Source of the DNA: Thermothielavioides terrestris NRRL 8126
Lineage: Eukaryota; Ascomycota; Sordariomycetes; Sordariales; Chaetomiaceae
Reading direction: 5' to 3'
Assembly (NCBI RefSeq): GCF_000226115.1
Contig: NC_016459.1
Coordinates: 3,147,501-3,211,500, forward strand
DNA length: 64,000 nucleotides
A program made the translations under genes and the position numbers. Positions 55,545 through 64,000 of this stretch are shown here, in pieces. The notes below the pieces were generated by a model, which worked only from the letters and a program-made list of their open reading frames with translations, ran no database searches and was not told the DNA's origin. Position 1 is the first letter of the stretch. Each line of letters begins with the position of its first letter.

Positions 55545-57449
55545 TCAGTATTGCCCAAAGAGGCCCTTTCTCCCTCCGCTCACAATCCTCCCCATCAAGC
55601 CCCGCCTTGCCTCGCCTCGACGCCCAGCAGAGCTCTCCTTCCCCTTGCCCGTGCCCTTCCATCCACCCCAATCAACTACCCTCTTGCTTCCCTTATCGCC
55701 AGCATTCCTAACCACCGCTTGCAAGAACGACGGCCAACTCCGTGGCAGTCCCTCCCCCGCTTCCAACGATCCAACTCGCGCGCGATCACCGTCCGCAGCA
55801 TTTTCCCTTTCCTCCACCTCCACGCCCCCGACCACCGCATCAGGCAAAACCACCCAGCAACATCTCTCCCCATCACCCCCTCTCCCTTCTTTCATCTCCC
55901 CAATTCCGCACGCCCCGTCCCCCTTCTCACTCTCTGCCTCCCCCTCCCCGCCCCCTGGAGTAATACCAGAGGTAGAGCTCCGCACCCCCAAAACAACCCG
56001 CAACCCGCCCCCTCCACCCCGCCCCATCCCCGTCCCGGCCCGCGGCAACCCGAAGCTCACCACCGCCCGCTGCCCCGCCAGGAGGGGATATTCCCTTGCC
56101 GGCGTGCGGTATGTGACGTAATCCTGCCGCGCTAGCTCACAGCCGGCACCGCCAGCGCCATACTGCAGGTGACGAGCCGGACTGGCGGCGAGCAGCTGGG
56201 ATGTGCTGGTGGTGGAGGCGGTGGGATTGTGCTTGTCGGTTTGGCTGTGGCGTGTGGTGAACGTGGAGAGCAGGTCGGCGGTGAAGGCGGCGGTGGCGCC
56301 GGTTATGGTCAGGCCGGTGACGACGGGGCGGAGGGATTTAAGCGGGGAGAGGGTGTGCGCGAGGTGGGTTGTGGGGGTGTAGGCTGTTGATTCCGGATCT
56401 GATTGTAATTCTTGTCGGGAGGAGGCGGGCGGTTGTCTTCGTCTGCGTCTGCTGGGTGCGGAGTTGGTTGCGGGTGGGGTGCTGTGACGAGGCGGCGGGG
56501 GTGCATCAGGGCGGAGGCCGTAGTACCGCCTCACGAGCAGGCGGAGGTCGCGAAGTGGATTGGATGCTGGGCGCGTTAGTTGGCTGGTTACGAATCTGTC
56601 CACCAGCGTTTTGACGTTGGCCAGCCCGATCAGGGCGTTGAGATTGGCGGCCTCGGGCTGCCAGCTCCCGCCGAGTTTGGTGAAGTCCACCTCGAGCGTG
56701 ATCGACGACATCAGCGGGCCGTACATATCCATGTACCTGGTAGCCGCTGGCTGCAGGGTCTCCGTCACGCCGAGCGCGTAGACGACGTGGAAGCGGCGGG
56801 TCAGGAACAGGGTTGCCAGCACGTCGGCCCGCATGGCGGAGCAGACAGACATGTAGTTATGCAGCGAGCCCAGAACGCTCTCCAAGCTCTCGAACGAGTC
56901 TGTTGGAGAGCTCTGGCCCGGTCTCGGCTCGTCCACCGGCCAACATGGCCGGAGAAATGACCGCTTGTTCATGCGGATGGGCCTGTCATGATCGTGGTGG
57001 CTGTAGCTCTGGACGATGTACTTCGTAATCTTGAACCGCACGGCATTGGGAAGCTGGAAATAGACGCTTTTGGCGTTTGCGATTCTTTTCTTTGATTGAG
57101 CGGTCTGGTCCACGCGGCCTGTGACATGGCCTTCCTGCGTGCTTCTAGTTGTGGGAGTTGGCGAGTTACCCTCTACTTGGAGTCTGTGGCTCGCCAGACG
57201 GATCAGGTTTCCCTCAAACGCCGCCTCGCCCGCCGAGTCCTCAGTATCTGTGGCCGGAGGCTGCCTGGTCCAAGAGACTTCAACGCTACGGTCCCACGGG
57301 GGTATTTGGAATCGGCTGGTGTCTATAGCCTCGCCGTATTTAGCTGCTTTCGTGGCGTTGGCCAGTGTCACTTGTGCGGCAAGCTGCGCCGGAGGTTTGG
57401 ATTCAAAGCGTCCGCGTCTCCTCGTGAATTTCCAGCCGAGTTTGTGCAT
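55545..57449 (-). CDS. Conserved fungal protein of unknown function (634 aa)
   Basis: The frame is open from 57623, but the ATG at 57449 (MHKLGWKFTRRRG) is a better start. Residues 120-330 look conserved: SVYFQLPNAVRFKITKYIV resembles the start of F-box-like fungal domains, and then SLHNYMSVCSAMRADVLATL and FHVVYALGVTETLQP follow. The remainder is Pro/Arg- then Gly-rich low complexity, with a possible second structured part near SPLKSLRPVVTGLTITG. No membrane segment or signal peptide. A cytoplasmic or nuclear protein of the F-box-like type is a guess only. The gene is divergent from the PBDC1 homologue. Confidence 0.6.
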   Translation of the reverse strand: MHKLGWKFTRRRGRFESKPPAQLAAQVTLANATKAAKYGEAIDTSRFQIPPWDRSVEVSWTRQPPATDTEDSAGEAAFEGNLIRLASHRLQVEGNSPTPTTRSTQEGHVTGRVDQTAQSKKRIANAKSVYFQLPNAVRFKITKYIVQSYSHHDHDRPIRMNKRSFLRPCWPVDEPRPGQSSPTDSFESLESVLGSLHNYMSVCSAMRADVLATLFLTRRFHVVYALGVTETLQPAATRYMDMYGPLMSSITLEVDFTKLGGSWQPEAANLNALIGLANVKTLVDRFVTSQLTRPASNPLRDLRLLVRRYYGLRPDAPPPPRHSTPPATNSAPSRRRRRQPPASSRQELQSDPESTAYTPTTHLAHTLSPLKSLRPVVTGLTITGATAAFTADLLSTFTTRHSQTDKHNPTASTTSTSQLLAASPARHLQYGAGGAGCELARQDYVTYRTPAREYPLLAGQRAVVSFGLPRAGTGMGRGGGGGLRVVLGVRSSTSGITPGGGEGEAESEKGDGACGIGEMKEGRGGDGERCCWVVLPDAVVGGVEVEERENAADGDRARVGSLEAGEGLPRSWPSFLQAVVRNAGDKGSKRVVDWGGWKGTGKGKESSAGRRGEARRGLMGRIVSGGRKGLFGQY

Positions 57450-58443
57450 GGTTGGAGAGCCGGTCAACTGAGGATATTGCGAGTAAAACGTCTTGAAAGC
57501 AAGGTCTTTTGACTTTGCCGTGACTCGTAAGAGCGGCTGAAACTGTCTCCATAGTCCAGTCGGCGGAGGAGGGCTAAGTACTTCCGTACCGGCCCCCCTA
57601 TGGGCAGTACTGCATGGGACCATAATTGCTGTTTGGATGTGTTGGCTAATGGCTACAGGTGAGCCGTTGTTGGCGCCTGACTTGTTGTTTGCAGTTGCCC
57701 ATGATCACAAACAGGGGCATTGTCGCCGCGAAAAGGGGAGCGGAGGGAAAAGGGAAGGCTGAAAAGGGGAGCGGAGGGAAAGGGAAGGCTGTTCACGGAA
57801 CCATTGAGGTCAACCATAGGTGGTGAATCTGGTTGGCTGCTAATCACCCTCAGCGGTTCCCACGCAGGGGAAGAAAACAATGAAGCCATGAATATGCGAG
57901 GTGTCCACCATTGGTGCCACCGAGCGCCGGACTGGGATGAGAGTCACAAGCAGACGGCCTCGGACTCTCGAAGGGATACCACGGGGCACAAACGGGGCAC
58001 CTCGGGCACAGGTGGGACACAGGAATAACAGGCGCATTCGTGAGAGCAGTTGTTGTGATGGAGGCGTGGCTGGTATCACCAGTTCCCGAGCCAGATACAC
58101 AAAGAAGTTGACCAGCAGTCATTTTAGTTGTGTGTGCCTCGACATCGACAACGCCAACCCCACGAGATCGCACAATGGCCTTTGTTGATGATGGAAATGG
58201 TGTTAGTTGTTCGGGGGGGAAAGGGCAGAGGGTCGCCAAGACGAGGCAATTAGGTAAGCAAGCCCAGCTTTATCGATAGTCAAAGTTGAGCGAAACAGCC
58301 CCGCGAAAGCCACCCCACCATCCTGGCCCCTGCCTAGCCATCTTCAACGGCAAGCAGCAAGACGAGTTCCTGCCACAACAGGGAGGCTGCGACTTTCAGG
58401 CCTGCTCACCTTCTTAGCTGCCTTAGCACCACGAGCCGCCATC
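57450..58443. other. Divergent intergenic stretch
   Basis: Includes the 31/30-bp tandem duplication listed separately. No gene supported; probable promoters of the divergent genes on each side. Confidence 0.45.
57731..57791. repeat. Tandem duplication of a 30-31-bp purine-rich unit
   Basis: Two head-to-tail copies of a unit beginning AAAAGGGGAGCGGAGGG; the second lacks one A. Confidence 0.95.
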
Positions 58444-59120
58444 ATGTCGGCGCCAGTTCCAAACACCTTCAACGCCGAGCAGGCGGACAATCTCGAGGAT
58501 GTGCGGCAACCCCGCCGGCCCCCGTTCGAAGACGTCCTCGCAAATGCCCACTGACGCTCGCCCGACGCGCAGATCGAGAAGCAGTTCGCCGTCAAGGCGG
58601 TGCAACACATGCAGACGTACTGGGCCATTCTGGAGAAGGTCAAGGGCTCGTCGCTTCGCCTGACCCGGATCGACGACGAAATCTACGAGCACCTCAAGCG
58701 CGACTTCCCCGAGTTCGACCCGGCCGAGACCATCGATGAGGACAAGATGAAGAGCAAGGAGGGCAAGGAGCGGTGGCGCAACTTCATGATGGCCTATGAG
58801 AAGAAAGTTGATGACTACAACTTCGGCACCCTCCTCCGGTCGAACCCAAAGTGGGAATACGGCGAGAAGGAGACCATCTTCGGTGCGTATCCCTTGCTGG
58901 CCCACCCAGGGGGATGTCGCTAACTGTGTGCGCGCGCAGTGCCGCGGATGCAGTTTTACGCTATCGAGATTGCGAGGCAAGTAGACATGGCCTGGCCTTC
59001 TGCTTGTTGTTGCTGGTTTCAGCGTGCTGACAGTCCTGCAGAAATAGGTTGGGCTTGAACGACTGGATTTATGAGCAGGCCCAGAAGGAGAAGGCCGCAG
59101 CCTCGAAATCTAGCGCATAA
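58444..59120 (+). CDS. PBDC1/YPL225W homologue
   Basis: Four exons: 58444-58500, 58573-58882, 58940-58976 and 59042-59120. The product is 160 aa. The spliced text NLED-IEKQFAVKAV, SLRLTRIDDEIYEHL, DEDKMKSKEGKERWRNFM, DDYNFGTLLR and MQFYAIEIAR-NRLGLNDWIYEQAQ is the continuous signature of this small eukaryotic family (yeast YPL225W, human PBDC1), reported to act with nascent translation factor eEF1A. The third intron (58977-59041) uses GCAAGT as donor: only this GC donor restores the invariant IARNR sequence in frame, whereas the nearby GT three bases on would not. The first intron has a GTGCGG donor. Cytosolic, no signal or membrane segment. Confidence 0.88.
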
Positions 59121-59582
59121 AAATACCATTGCATGTTGAACCAGTATTGCTCCTGACTTTCCAGGGCGACGTGGTCGGTGCGCCTTCTGGAATGCTTCTG
59201 TTCAGCCCCTTAGTATTGTTCCCCCTGTTGGCCCCGGTGATTGCGCGAGGATAATACTAAGAGCAAACAAAGCTTCCCGCTCGGCCCGGACTCCTATTCT
59301 ACCACGTTGGCGGGATGGAAATCAAGGTCCCATTATCCGATACGGGAAAGCTACCATTATTCTCGGCCGGGCCTTCCAGCTCATCGAGTACTTCTCTCGA
59401 GTCTGAAGCCGAGTTCTTCAGCTTCCTGTCATCCTCCCCCAACTTCAATGACTTGATCTTACAAACAACTCCTTCTCTATCAGTCACGGCAGTGTCTTTC
59501 TTTGAACTTGACCTTCAGTCATTCTCTCTTTTCTGCAAACATACCGCAAGTGTTCTGATCCCAAAGACCGCCATTCCCCACC

Positions 59583-60168
59583 ATGGCGTCCTCATCCGCC
59601 GGCAACAAGCCACAACAACCGTGGTCCAAAGAGTCCACCCCATCCTACGTTGTCAACGACAGACCCACCGCCATCCAACTCGAGGACGCCCCCCATAACT
59701 CCACGCCCACAACCAGCCCGCCGCCCACCAAACCAACCACCAAGTCCTCCTTCCACCACCTCTTCACCTTCACCACCCGGGGGCACGTCCCCCTCCTCCT
59801 GCTCTCCCTCGGCACCGCCGCGGCCGTCGCCGCCGCCCGCACCGCCTACGCCGTCCTGCTCGGCCACATCTTCCAGGTCGTCTCGCGCTTCGGCGCCGGC
59901 CTGCTCTCGCCCGACGACTTCCTCGCCCAGATCGCCCGCTGGGCCGTCTGGCTGTGCGTCCTGGGCGCCGGCATGTGGCTGTTTGCTACCGTCGACGCTG
60001 CCGCCTGGGTCGTCCTCGGGGAGCTGCGCGCCAGGTGCGTTAGGGAGCAAGTGTTTGGGGTGTGGTTGCGGCGGAGGGCGGTGGCGTGGTTTGAGGCGAG
60101 GGAGGAGGGTGTCGGGGCGTTGGTGGCTGGGGTGCAGTCGTAAGTTTATTTGTTTTACTATTTTGTCT

Positions 60169-60235
<67 letters not shown>

Positions 60236-63200
60236 CCTTAGCTGACGCTACGTGGTGCAGGAAAACGAGGGAACTGCAGACTGCCGCCGCCCAGACACTC
60301 GGGCATCTCGTCTGCGACGTGTTCGTCTTTGCGGCCTGCATCATCGTGGCGTTTGTCTTCTCGTTCAAGCTGACGCTGGTGATGCTCGCCACCGGCGTGC
60401 CGTCGGCGCTCATTCTCTGGGCCATCAGCAGGTTCCTGGACCCGGCGATTGAAGCGCAGAAGAGGGAGCTCGCGCAGGCCGCGAAGCATGCCACGGCTGC
60501 GACCACCGCCATCGACCTCGTGAAGGTGTACAATGCCGCCGACCAGGAGGCCTTCCAGTTCACTTCGGCCATCAGGCGCTCCGCCAAGTACTACACCCGC
60601 CAGGTGCTCTGCAATTGCGGCCAGATGAGCTACGTCAAGCTGTGGATGATCATGCTTTTCGTCCTGGGGTTCTACTTTTCCGTGGTTCTGGTCACCAGGG
60701 GCGAGCTCACGCCGGGAGAGGCATTAACGACGTTCTACGCCGTGCTGATCGGCTTCCAGGCGATCGAGGCGCTGGGCCCGCAGTGGTTGGTGCTTGCCAA
60801 GGGCATGGCGGCAGGGCAGTGGCTCCATAGTCTGGTGAAGGAAGACGGAAGTGAGGGGATGGACAAGGTCAGCGGCTGGCGGAAGCCTCCGCGGTGTTTG
60901 GGCGATATCAGGATGAGCGACGTAAGCTTTTTGGTTTCATCACTTTGAGCGCGGTACTGACAACTCGCAGATCAGCTTTGCGTACCCATCCAACCCAACC
61001 AAAACAGTCCTCTGGCCCTCAACTCTTCGGTTTGAGCCCGGACAGCTCACCTTCGTCGTTGGCAGGAGTGGTTCCGGCAAGAGCACCTTAGGCAACCTCC
61101 TCGTTCGGTTCTACGAGCCCCTAACCGGAAAAATCACGGTGGATGGGACGCCGATCACGACGCTCGACCTCGACTGGCTCCGCCAGAACGTCACCCTCAT
61201 CCAGCAATCCAGCATTGTCTTTGGCGACAGCTTCTTCCAGAATGTCGCGCTCGGCGCGCCGGACCCGAATCACGTCCCGCTCGACGCCGTTCAGCAGGCG
61301 TGCAGCATGGCCCTCCTGCAGTCGACCATTGCGGACATGCCCAACGGAGTCGACACAGTGGTGGGCCCCGGCGGCTACAGTCTCAGCGGCGGACAGAAGC
61401 AGAGGCTGGCGTTGGCCAGGGCGAGACTCCGCGATCCGCCGGTTTTGATCCTTGACGAAGTAACCAGCGGGCTGGACCCCGTCAGCAGAAGTCTGATCAT
61501 GGAGGCGGTCCGTCTCTGGAGGAAGGGCAAGACGACCATCATCATCACCCACGAGGTCGGCCACATCGAGGATGACGACTACGTCTATGTGCTGGCGGAC
61601 GGGTGTGTCATTCAGCAGGGGCCGAAGCGGGAGATCGCTGAGGACGAGAGCGGGCTGTTTGCATCGCTGCTTGCATCCGCCGACGATTCACCACTGAGCA
61701 GCAGCTCTGCATCAAGCGACGGTGAACTTGACTCTGAGAGCTTCGACGATGAACCCATCCAACAGGCACAACAAGCCAAGTTCCTCCGCGGCACCCTTGT
61801 CGACAACAATATCATGTCGGTGGGCCTGTTTTCGCGGTTCTCCCTGAGGGGCGATGCACTTTCCGTTCCGGAGCCGGTCCTCCGTCGGTCTGTTACCCAT
61901 ACCGGCCGAGCCCCGTCTCGCAAGTCAGCCCTCGCCCGGTCTCTGTCCCACAAGGCAGAGCCCGATCGGGCCGCGCCCGGAAAATTGAGCCGCACATCCA
62001 GCATTCAGGTCGTCGCCCAAAGGGGCTTGGGTGTGCAGAAGAGTAGGACTCCGAATGCACGGCAGGGTCGGCAAACCGAGCTGGAGGCAGAGTGCCAGGC
62101 GTCCCTCGACTCCCTCGAACTCTTCTTTCTTGAGCGTCTTGCTAAGCGCAAGGACCGAGGGAAGAAGCCAACGGAAGGCCCCCTGCTGCCGTCTCTCACG
62201 GCGATTCTGAAGACTGTCTGGCCAGCCCTGGACAAGATTGGTAAGGGCCAGCTGGTGCTGGGGCTCCTCCTATGCCTCGTCATTGCCGCCAGCACTCCCC
62301 TCTTCTCTTTCTTCTTTGTCAACCTCCTCCAGGGACTCTGGCTCGTCGAGGGCCAGAAAAGCTCGACCGGGAAATGGGCTGGTCTGCTGGCCGTCATTGC
62401 CATCGTCGACGCCAGCGCCACCTTCTTTGGCTATTTCTTCATGGAGGAGGCCGCTCAGAAATGGGTCAACTCGCTGCGCGCCGAGGCCTTCAAGCGCATT
62501 CTCAGTCAACCGAAATCGTGGTTTGATATGGCCCGCCACTCACCGAGCCGCATCACGCAGTGTCTCGACCGCAACGCCGAAGAGATGCGCAAGCTCGTCT
62601 GCCTGTTTGTGCCCATTCTCCTCACCGTCACAACTACGATCTTTGCCTCGCTGATCTGGGCGCTGATCATCCGCTGGGACCTCACGCTGGTGACCCTTGC
62701 CGGGGTGCCTGTGGCGGTCGCAGCGGCGCGAGCCAACTCCCTCGTGAGCGACAAGTGGGAGGCCATCTGCGACGATGCTGCTACCTCCACTGGTGCCATT
62801 TTCAGCGCAACATTCATCAACATCAAGGTCGTTCGCGCCCTGACGCTGGAGCGCAACTTCACCGAGAAGCACTCGCGCTCAGCATCGTCCACCTTCCGGC
62901 TCGGTGTGAAGCGCGCGATCTTCGTCGGCGTCTTTCACGGCCTGCACCAGGCTCTCTCGTACTTCATTACGGCACTCGTTTTTTTCTACGGCTCCAAGAT
63001 ACTCAGGGAGGGCCTCGCCAGCGTGATGGACGTGATCAGGGTCATCAACCTCCTGTTATTCTCGCTCGGCACATCGGTCGCCATGCTGGGCAACCTCCCG
63101 CAAATCGCCGCAGCCAAGGCAACTGCCCTGCAGTTGCTCTACTACGCGAACCTGTCTCACGCGGCGAGCCACGAAGCGCACGGCGAGAAGCGTTTGCTGG

Positions 63201-64000
63201 TCCCCTTGCCGGTGCGCATGACCAACCTGCGGTTCGCCTACCCCAGCGCGCCGGCGACCCAAGTCCTGCGCAACATCAACCTGGAGATCGCCGCCGGAAC
63301 CTGCACCGCCATCGTGGGCGCCTCCGGCTGCGGCAAATCTACAATCGCAAGCCTCCTTCTCCGGCTCTACGACCCGCTCCAGGACGACGAGACCACCCTC
63401 ACCTCCCACCGCCCAGCCGGCCCCTCCACCTCGCCGCTCACGTACGCCTCCATCCCGTGCACAGCCCTGCACACGCCCACCCTGCGCAACCAGATGGCGT
63501 ACGTGCCGCAGACGCCCTTCCTCTTCCCGGCGACGATCCGGGCGAACCTCGCGTACGGGCTGCACGAGGCGTCGCCGCTGCGCGCGCAGGCGAACCTGGC
63601 GCGGGCAGCGCGCCAGGCGCACATCCACGACTTCATTGCCTCGCTGCCGCAGGGCTACGACACGCCCGTCGGCGACGGCGGCCTCGCCGTGTCCGGCGGC
63701 CAGGCCCAGCGCCTGTGCATCGCCCGCGCGCTCGCCCGCCGCCCCCGCCTGCTCGTCCTCGACGAGCCCACCAGCGCGCTCGACGCGCAGGCTGCGGCCG
63801 AGGTGCGCGGCGTCGTGCAGGCTCTGGTCCAGGGCGCGAAGGCTGCTGCTTCTACTTCTGCTGCTGCTGGTTGGGATGATGGGGCCGGGTCGGGCATGGC
63901 GGTTGTGGTGATTACGCATAGCAAGGAGATGATGAGGATTGCGGATTCGGTTGTGATGGTTGATGGCGGCGCTGTGGTTGAGCAGGGCGGGTATCAGGAG
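59583..64000 (+). CDS. ste6: STE6-type full ABC transporter (a-factor-like pheromone exporter), 3' end outside window
   Basis: Exons are 59583-60139, 60261-60921 and 60971 to beyond the window end. The 1,416 codons seen have no stop. The order is TMD1-NBD1-TMD2-NBD2. NBD1: Walker A GRSGSGKST, signature LSGGQKQR, Walker B VLILDEVT (Glu present). NBD2: GASGCGKST, VSGGQAQR, LLVLDEPTSALD, and a switch His in ITHSKE. The linker after NBD1 is Ser-rich and long. TMD segments are clear (e.g. VFVFAACIIVAFVFSFKLTLVML). Full-length ABCB proteins of this form in ascomycetes export farnesylated mating pheromone; other lipopeptide substrates are possible. The first intron is 121 nt, about half of which is a run of T (60172-60235). 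Confidence 0.88.
60172..60235 (+). repeat. Poly(T) homopolymer, about 64 bp, inside a STE6 intron
   Basis: An uninterrupted run of T forms the polypyrimidine part of the first intron (60140-60260). Without it the intron would be near 57 nt, the size of other introns in the window. May be length-variable or an assembly artefact. Confidence 0.9.

Noticed and set aside
62560..63879. 439-codon frame within STE6
   Set aside because: Shifted frame of the ABC transporter; the Walker and signature motifs are in the other frame.

Overview
The window is nuclear DNA of a filamentous ascomycete, most likely a member of the Sordariales near the Chaetomiaceae. This is inferred from short GT-AG introns with CTAAC/CTGAC-like branch sites, GC-rich coding sequence, plant-cell-wall enzymes (including an AA9 lytic polysaccharide monooxygenase of the type I associate with Thielavia/Myceliophthora), a tRNA-Ser carrying an intron, and a retroelement eroded by repeat-induced point mutation (RIP). 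Almost all genes are split, so the coding models given here join several open stretches at splice sites read from the sequence.

Layout. 1-9.2 kb: sparse; a small putative mitochondrial membrane protein, a small secreted cysteine-rich protein, a miniature inverted-repeat element and an IKS1-type protein kinase. 10.0-16.0 kb: a complete Ty1/copia LTR retrotransposon on the minus strand, with an intact 5-bp target duplication and heavy RIP. 17.3-25 kb: two short Met-Cys proteins and a 377-aa protein with the same Met-Cys start, tRNA-Ser(GCU), a GH79 glucuronidase-like enzyme and an AA9 LPMO. 25.8-44.8 kb: a housekeeping block with SPT5, an F-box-like protein, a GH28 exo-polygalacturonase, SWC3, two alpha/beta hydrolases, a membrane protein and N-myristoyltransferase. 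45-50 kb: a GC-rich duplicated relic, a broken cupin (spherulin-like) pseudogene and a tannase/feruloyl esterase. 50.9-53.8 kb: a decayed F-box gene followed by three different miniature inverted-repeat elements and a 14-bp tandem repeat. 54.0-64 kb: GH114 endo-polygalactosaminidase, a conserved fungal protein, a PBDC1/YPL225W homologue and most of a STE6-type ABC exporter that runs off the window.

Functionally, five carbohydrate-active genes (GH79, AA9, GH28, FaeB-like esterase, GH114) are interspersed among housekeeping genes for transcription (SPT5, SWC3), lipid modification (NMT) and export (STE6). They do not form one co-directional cluster. I found no clear new multi-gene system. The least ordinary features are the miniature elements (one with telomere-like motifs, one with a perfect 9-bp target duplication), the group of Met-Cys proteins, an in-frame TGA inside IKS1 that needs a very short or weakly signalled intron, a GC-AG intron, and two roughly 60-bp homopolymers.
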